Source: an uncultured Clostridium sp. (lineage in GTDB: Bacteria; Bacillota; Clostridia; Clostridiales; Clostridiaceae). Taken from it: DNA of 19,155 nt. The stretch spans positions 1 to 19,155 of the forward strand of contig NZ_CAKVJA010000048.1 of NCBI RefSeq assembly GCF_934754925.1. The letters are read 5' to 3'. Below, in pieces: positions 14,765 through 19,155 of this stretch. The notes below the pieces were generated by a model. The model worked only from the letters and a program-made list of their open reading frames with translations, ran no database searches and had not been told where the DNA came from. Position numbers and translations under genes: made by a program. The first letter of the stretch is position 1. Each line of letters begins with the position of its first letter.

Positions 14765-16444
14765 ATGAACGGATTAACTATAGTAGGACTAGCAATATTA
14801 GTTTTAGCTATTGCTTATGTTACCTATGGAAGATATCTTGCTAAGACTTGGGGAATTGATCCAAATGCAAAAACACCTGCTTATACAAAGGAAGATGGCG
14901 AAGACTTTATTCCTACTCCAAAAGCTGTAGTATTTTCACATCAATTTTCATCAATTGCAGGGGCTGGACCTGTAACAGGACCAATTATAGCTGCAATGTT
15001 TGGTTGGGTACCAGTTTTATTATGGTTACTAATTGGCGGAATATTCTTTGGAGCAGTACATGATTTTGCTGCTTTATACGCATCTGTTAAAAATGAAGGT
15101 AAATCAATTGGAGGCTTAATTGAACAATATATCGGTAAAACAGGAAGGAAATTTTTCTTTTTATTTGCTTGGATATTTACTTTACTAGTAATTGCAGCTT
15201 TTTCTGATATAGTCGCTAATACATTTAATGGAATAGCTCAAGATGGTTCTTTACTTACACCAAATGCATCAGCTGCATCAATTTCAATGCTATTTATAAT
15301 AGTTGCAATGATTTTTGGAGTTTTTATTAAATATAAAAACCCAAGTCAAAGTTTACAATTTATAATCGGAGTTGTTCTTTTAGTAGCTATGCTAGCTGTA
15401 GGAATAGCATTTCCTCTATATTTTGATAAAACAACTTGGTTAATAGTAACTTTTGCTTATCTTTTCTTAGCATCAATTACTCCAATGTGGCTATTAATGC
15501 AACCAAGAGATTACTTAAGTACATTTTTGTTACTTGCAATGATTATTGGTGCTGTTTTAGGTGTTGTAGTAGCTAAACCTGAAATGAACCTACCTGCATT
15601 TGTAGGATTTGAAGTAGATGGAAAGTTCTTATTTCCAACATTATTTATAACAATTGCTTGTGGTGCCGTTTCTGGATTCCATAGTTTAGTTTCATCTGAA
15701 ACTTCATCTAAACAAGTAAAAAATGAAAAAGATATGCTAAGTATAGGCTATGGTGCTATGCTTATTGAATCTTTATTAGGTGTAATTGCTCTTGTTGTAG
15801 TAGGTGCTGCTGCTGTTGGAGGAAAGATGCCTGAGGGAACTCCTTTTGCTATATTTTCAAGCAATGTTGCTGGTTTCTTAGGTCTTTTAGGAATTCCAGA
15901 ACATATTGCTAATTGTATAATGACAATGTGTGTATCAGCATTAGCACTAACCTCTTTAGACTCTGTTGCACGTATTGGCCGTATGTCTCTTCAAGAATTA
16001 TTTAAAGATGATTCTAAAGAAGCTACTGGAATTTCTAAATTAATGACAAATAAATATTTTGCAACAATTCTTACTTTAGCAATAGGACTTATCCTTTCAC
16101 TTGGTGGATACAATAACGTTTGGCCATTATTCGGAGCAGCTAATCAATTATTATCTGCATTAGTATTAATTACTCTTGCTGTATTCTTAAAAAGTACTAA
16201 AAGAAAAGGCTTTATGTTATGGGCTCCTATGATTGTAATGTTATCTGTAACATTTACAGCATTAGTACAAGCTATTTTAGGTATTATTAAAAAAATAACT
16301 GTAGGTCAATTTGTATTTCTTACTGATGGATTACAATTAATATTTGCAATTCTACTAATATGTTTAGGATTTATGGTTGCAGTTTCTTGCTTTAAAAAAT
16401 TATTTAAAAAAGATTCTAAAAATAATGTAGTTACAACTAATTAA
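14765..16444 (+). CDS. cstA: Carbon starvation protein A, peptide/pyruvate-type membrane transporter
   Basis: A 559-residue polytopic membrane protein with more than a dozen hydrophobic segments. The N-terminal signature VVFSHQFSSIAGAGPVTGP (55-73) is the hallmark of CstA, followed by GAVHDFAALYASVKNEGKS, another conserved stretch. The length is that of the shorter Gram-positive type (E. coli CstA has about 700 residues). Family members take up peptides or, for the BtsT relatives, pyruvate, and are made when preferred carbon runs out. The ATG follows AAAAGGGGGC. The gene has a near-consensus promoter, so basal expression should be substantial; a cre-like site and an inverted repeat upstream are candidate controls. 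Hydrophilic ends: a cytoplasm-facing Lys-rich C-terminus. No partner of the CstA/YbdD type is present. Confidence 0.94.
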   Translation: MNGLTIVGLAILVLAIAYVTYGRYLAKTWGIDPNAKTPAYTKEDGEDFIPTPKAVVFSHQFSSIAGAGPVTGPIIAAMFGWVPVLLWLLIGGIFFGAVHDFAALYASVKNEGKSIGGLIEQYIGKTGRKFFFLFAWIFTLLVIAAFSDIVANTFNGIAQDGSLLTPNASAASISMLFIIVAMIFGVFIKYKNPSQSLQFIIGVVLLVAMLAVGIAFPLYFDKTTWLIVTFAYLFLASITPMWLLMQPRDYLSTFLLLAMIIGAVLGVVVAKPEMNLPAFVGFEVDGKFLFPTLFITIACGAVSGFHSLVSSETSSKQVKNEKDMLSIGYGAMLIESLLGVIALVVVGAAAVGGKMPEGTPFAIFSSNVAGFLGLLGIPEHIANCIMTMCVSALALTSLDSVARIGRMSLQELFKDDSKEATGISKLMTNKYFATILTLAIGLILSLGGYNNVWPLFGAANQLLSALVLITLAVFLKSTKRKGFMLWAPMIVMLSVTFTALVQAILGIIKKITVGQFVFLTDGLQLIFAILLICLGFMVAVSCFKKLFKKDSKNNVVTTN

Positions 16445-16456
16445 AATAATTAAAAA

Positions 16457-16503
16457 GGAGCTGTATCAGATTGAATTAATAAATTCAGTCTGAATACAGC
16501 TCC
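16457..16503. terminator. Strong hairpin after cstA
   Basis: GGAGCTGTAT (16457-16466) pairs with ATACAGCTCC (16494-16503), and the inner arms CAGA/TCTG and GAATT/AATTC pair further around a short AATA loop. The downstream sequence (ACATTTTAC) has only a weak T tract. It lies between two converging genes and is the likely transcription stop for cstA. Confidence 0.7.
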
Positions 16504-16534
16504 ACATTTTACTTATCAAATATTTAATAAAACT

Positions 16535-16834
16535 TTATTTCTTTAATCCTTTAGAAACTGCATATTCTAACATTAATACAACTAATGCTAAAATCGATAA
16601 TATAGGGTTAGGAAATCCTCCTAATTGTTGGAACGTAAAAAAATCTGCTAAGAAAAATATCCATATTATAGCTGTAATAATATGCAATATGACTCTTGGC
16701 CACTTTTTACTCATGAAATTCATAAAAGGACCCTTTGCTTTTATGTTATTTTCTTCTTTAATAACTTTTTTATTTCTTATACTACTTGATTTTTTATTTA
16801 CTGTTTTATTCTTACGTTTCTTACTTTTTGCCAT
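16535..16834 (-). CDS. Small basic membrane protein of unknown function
   Basis: A 99-residue protein I do not recognise. The first ~35 residues are strongly basic (MAKSKKRKNK, further Lys/Arg runs) and probably unstructured and cytoplasmic. Two hydrophobic segments follow, at about 48-68 and 76-93, joined by a short loop with FTFQQLGGFPNP, ending in KGLKK. The positive-inside rule puts both ends in the cytoplasm. The start has GTGAGG about 7 nt upstream. It converges on cstA and follows the AAA+ ATPase gene on the same strand after about 126 bp, so co-expression is possible but not shown. The basic tail could bind nucleic acid or anionic lipid; that is inference only. Confidence 0.72.
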   Translation of the reverse strand: MAKSKKRKNKTVNKKSSSIRNKKVIKEENNIKAKGPFMNFMSKKWPRVILHIITAIIWIFFLADFFTFQQLGGFPNPILSILALVVLMLEYAVSKGLKK

Positions 16835-16960
16835 TATATTGCCTCACTTCTCAGTTCATACTTTAATGAGTTAATTATATAATTTTTATAGGTATTTTAA
16901 AAGGCAAAATATTCTCACTTATTAACACTGCTCTACCAAAATATATATAGTAAAATGCTT

Positions 16961-18148
16961 TTACTCTATACTTTTTAAATATTCTACAAACTGACGAGCA
17001 ATTCTGCCTGAACGTCCTCCCCTTGACATAGCATGTTGTTCTGCTAACATATCAACATTTTCAATTTTTTTAACTTTATATTCCTCAAGCAATCCATGTA
17101 TAATATCTAGATATTCCTTTTTATTTGGCTTTGAAAAACAAATAGACAATCCGAAACGATCTGATAATGAAATTTGCTCTTGGATTGTTTCATTTCTATG
17201 AATATCATCACCTTGACGTTCTGAAAATGATTCTTGAACTAAATGACGTCTATTACTTGTTGCATAAATAACAACATTTGATGTTTTAGCTGTTACAGAA
17301 CCTTCTAAAATTGCTTTTAATGCACCTATTTCTTCATTATTCTTTGAAAAGGATAAATCATCAATAAATAAAATAAATTTCAATGGATTATTTGCAAGCT
17401 CTTGAATAAGCTTTGGAATTTCAAGTAAGTCACCTTTTCTAACTTCAATCATTCTTAACCCTTCATTAGCATATTCATTTACAATTGCCTTTACTGTAGA
17501 TGATTTACCAGTTCCAGCATCACCATATAAAAGAACATTAGCTGCTGGCTTTCCTTTTATAAATGCATATGTGTTATCTATAATCCTCTTTCTCTCTCTT
17601 TCATAACCAATATGACTTGATAGTCTAATATTATCAGGATATTTCACAGGAGCAACCTTTCCATTATCATAAGTAAACATTATATTATTTGAATAAATAC
17701 CATAACCAACTGTAAATAACTTTTCCATTCTTTCTTCATACATTTTATTAAAATCATATTCTGTATTTATTGACCATTCTGCCATGAATCCATTATATTC
17801 AATTTCACTTCTTATATCCTGTGATGTTATTGTGGCAATATCCTGCAATGTTTGTAATTCATGTTTTACACATTGTGCAAGCATATTAGAAATTATTTCT
17901 TTACTAGCTAGTTTATGAACATATATATTTTCATTAAATATAATAAGCTTCCATATATAATCAGAAAAATTTTCACTTTTTTCGAATAGCTTACGTGTAA
18001 AATTACTGTATTCTTCAACTTTTTTAATATCACTTTTTTCTTTAATATCTATCATATTAAGAAATGCCTTCATAACATCATCTTCTAATATATTATTAAA
18101 TACTACAAATGATTTAGCCTTCATATTTATTTGTTCTAATTTTTTCAT
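16961..18148 (-). CDS. DUF815-family AAA+ ATPase
   Basis: A 395-residue protein with an N-terminal helical region (1-175) and an AAA+ module: Walker A GDAGTGKS (209-216), Walker B FILFIDDL (258-265), sensor-1-like ATSNRRHL (296-303), probable arginine finger in SDRFGL (Arg331) and sensor-2-like GRSGRIARQF (378-387). The family (PF05673) is widespread in bacteria as a stand-alone ATPase without a firmly established role. No signal peptide; cytoplasmic. The ATG is preceded by GGGGG at 8 nt, weak but adequate. Upstream on the same strand lie the remains of an α/β hydrolase, whose frame overlaps this gene's first codons, so the promoter may sit in that debris. Confidence 0.9.
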   Translation of the reverse strand: MKKLEQINMKAKSFVVFNNILEDDVMKAFLNMIDIKEKSDIKKVEEYSNFTRKLFEKSENFSDYIWKLIIFNENIYVHKLASKEIISNMLAQCVKHELQTLQDIATITSQDIRSEIEYNGFMAEWSINTEYDFNKMYEERMEKLFTVGYGIYSNNIMFTYDNGKVAPVKYPDNIRLSSHIGYERERKRIIDNTYAFIKGKPAANVLLYGDAGTGKSSTVKAIVNEYANEGLRMIEVRKGDLLEIPKLIQELANNPLKFILFIDDLSFSKNNEEIGALKAILEGSVTAKTSNVVIYATSNRRHLVQESFSERQGDDIHRNETIQEQISLSDRFGLSICFSKPNKKEYLDIIHGLLEEYKVKKIENVDMLAEQHAMSRGGRSGRIARQFVEYLKSIE

Positions 18149-18199
18149 ATAATAACCCCCAATTTTTGCTTCTTATAAAATGGCCCCTATTTTGCTTCT
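18149..18199 (-). repeat. Imperfect 25-bp tandem repeat in the leader of the DUF815 gene
   Basis: Plus-strand segments 18149-18173 and 18175-18199 share the ten bases TTTTGCTTCT and a C-run at the same relative place, with a 26-bp period. It duplicates the sequence around the ribosome binding site. About 17 of 25 positions agree, so it may be chance. Confidence 0.35.
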
Positions 18200-18229
18200 G
18201 TAAGTTAATATTTAAATATAATTTTCTCC

Positions 18230-18533
18230 ATTTATACATTATTGTTAAATCTTCCACATGGGTATTTGCATAAACATCTGAATAATCAGTCCCAAAATCA
18301 TAAGATTTTCCACTGCCCCTTTGATCATAATGAACAATTGTAAAATTCTGTTCTAATAAATTCTGATACTTTCTCACATATGGTATTTCTGAACAACATG
18401 GCCCACCATGTACCAATCTTTAATCTTTGAAGTTCTGGTTTCAAAAATTGCAATACAACTATTAAACCAATAAATACAAACGTAAAAACCCAATCTCCAA
18501 TTGAATTGTCTGTTGGTTTACTATCAATAATCT
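18230..18533 (-). pseudogene. Debris of a membrane-anchored α/β hydrolase (prolyl aminopeptidase-like)
   Basis: Two minus-strand pieces in different frames lie head to tail. From about 18533 to 18417: SKPTDNSIGDW, a hydrophobic segment (VFTFVFIGLIVVLQFL), then KPELQRLKIGTWW, i.e. one membrane helix and a basic turn. From 18416 to about 18237: VHGGPCCSEIPYVRKYQ and NFTIVHYDQRGSGKSY, the oxyanion-hole HGGP and the DQRGSGKS loop of proline-iminopeptidase-type hydrolases. An in-frame TAA stands two codons before VHGGP. After HVEDLTIM homology stops, before the nucleophile elbow (GxSxG), so catalytic Ser, Asp and His are all missing. I infer deletions at both junctions. Not functional. Confidence 0.68.
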
Positions 18534-19155
18534 TTATGAATTCAAGAAACTTAAAACTTGACGATTAAAATCCTTTGCTTCTTCATACGCCATGTGTCCA
18601 AGGCCCTTAAGTATTATTAATTTGCTATATGGTATTCTTTCAGCAATTTCCTCTGATGAGTTTTTTCCCACTACCTTATCACTGTCACCACCTATCACTA
18701 ATGTTTTACACTTTATCCTCTCCAGTTCATTATATGAATCATGGTGAATGCAAGCATTTGCCTGTATTATAAATCTACTAAAATCTTTTGGTTTTCCTAT
18801 TCTACTAAGAATAGGGTATAGTAGCCTGTATTTTTTTATATTCTTATCACTATATGATTTTTCAACTGTATCAATAACTATACCTTTATAATTGTTTACT
18901 TCAGCCATGGCTATCCAATTGCTAACAACACTCTGCACCGTTGCATTTTGTCTGGATACTGTTACAGCTAAAACCAGCTTATCAAGCAACTCTGGGTAAT
19001 CAATAGCAATGTATTGAGCAATCATTCCACCTTGGGAAACCCCTATTATAGAAGCTTTGGAAATCCCAAGTTTTTTCATTACCTCTACCTGGTCTTTAGC
19101 CATATCTTTTGTAGAATAACCTTCCTCTAGTTGATTTTTTCGACTAAAAACATAT
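18534..19155 (-). CDS. α/β hydrolase, incomplete at the right edge
   Basis: The frame stays open to the window end, so the N-terminus lies outside. The methionine at 19103 is internal: the residues before it (SRKNQLEEGYSTKD) fit the family's EGYST segment. Of the ~207 residues seen, GVSQGG contains the nucleophile Ser, CKTLVIGGDSDKVVG the catalytic Asp, and LKGLGHMAYEE the catalytic His, so the triad is complete. The fold is that of BioH/PcaD/lactonase-type serine hydrolases, acting on esters or lactones in the cytoplasm. Substrate unknown. It ends at FLNS-stop (18534). The next 300 bp on the same strand are remains of another α/β hydrolase of a different subfamily, not a frameshifted end of this one. 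Confidence 0.85.
   Translation of the reverse strand, partial: YVFSRKNQLEEGYSTKDMAKDQVEVMKKLGISKASIIGVSQGGMIAQYIAIDYPELLDKLVLAVTVSRQNATVQSVVSNWIAMAEVNNYKGIVIDTVEKSYSDKNIKKYRLLYPILSRIGKPKDFSRFIIQANACIHHDSYNELERIKCKTLVIGGDSDKVVGKNSSEEIAERIPYSKLIILKGLGHMAYEEAKDFNRQVLSFLNS

Noticed and set aside
18114..18416. A 100-codon open frame as a real small hydrolase
   Set aside because: It begins with TTG inside the HGGP strand, lacks the catalytic Ser/Asp/His, and its end overlaps the ATPase start; treated as debris.
1..19155. tRNA, rRNA, CRISPR arrays, transposase or integrase genes, attachment sites
   Set aside because: Looked for on both strands and none seen; the repeats present are hairpins, two-copy repeats or operator half-sites only.

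Overview
The window is very AT-rich. Its σA-type promoters (TTGACG-17-TATAAT before cstA), strong AGGAGG-type ribosome binding sites, TTG/GTG starts, intrinsic terminators with long T tracts and an LPXTG wall anchor point to a Gram-positive Firmicute, most likely Clostridium sensu stricto. The large secreted M60-type metalloprotease suggests a gut or mucosal lifestyle. No rRNA, tRNA, CRISPR array, transposase or phage gene is visible.

Layout. 1-341: three hairpins in 130 nt (possible minus-strand structured RNA) and a terminator. 342-1586: an MGMT-like DNA-repair protein and an AIM24-family protein, both minus. 1823-2212: a mosaic of three broken genes on the minus strand (start of a secreted GH16-type glucanase, end of a lactose/cellobiose PTS IIA, piece of a Vat/CatB-type acetyltransferase). 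2333-2686: a thioredoxin-like protein. 2751-6454: a GH2 glycosidase and a divergent AraC-family regulator. Their shared promoter region carries a 13-bp direct repeat with 21-bp period beside the GH2 -35 region. 6519-8871: an amidohydrolase (minus) and a zinc alcohol/formaldehyde dehydrogenase (plus, TTG start), with a GNAT acetyltransferase remnant between them. 9177-13373: a signal-peptide-bearing M60 metalloprotease with PA14-like, F5/8C and Ig-like modules. An in-frame TAA separates it from its proline-rich wall spacer and LPSTG anchor. 13480-13537: a scrap of an AIM24 C-terminus. 13544-14461: a short Ppx/GppA phosphatase. 14765-16444: CstA. 16535-16834: a small basic membrane protein. 16961-18148: a DUF815-type AAA+ ATPase. 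18230-18533: debris of a membrane-anchored α/β hydrolase. 18534 to the right edge: an α/β hydrolase that continues beyond the window.

How it fits together. The clearest functional unit is the GH2/AraC pair: an intracellular β-glycosidase probably activated by its neighbour in response to a sugar. The protease would act on host glycoproteins outside the cell. Metabolic genes (amidohydrolase, dehydrogenase, CstA) stand alone, each between its own terminators. The most striking feature of the region is decay. At least six gene fragments lie in the intergenic gaps, several joined end to end, so this looks like a stretch where accessory sugar-use, acetyltransferase and hydrolase genes have come and gone. 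The nonsense codon in the protease may be the most recent such event.
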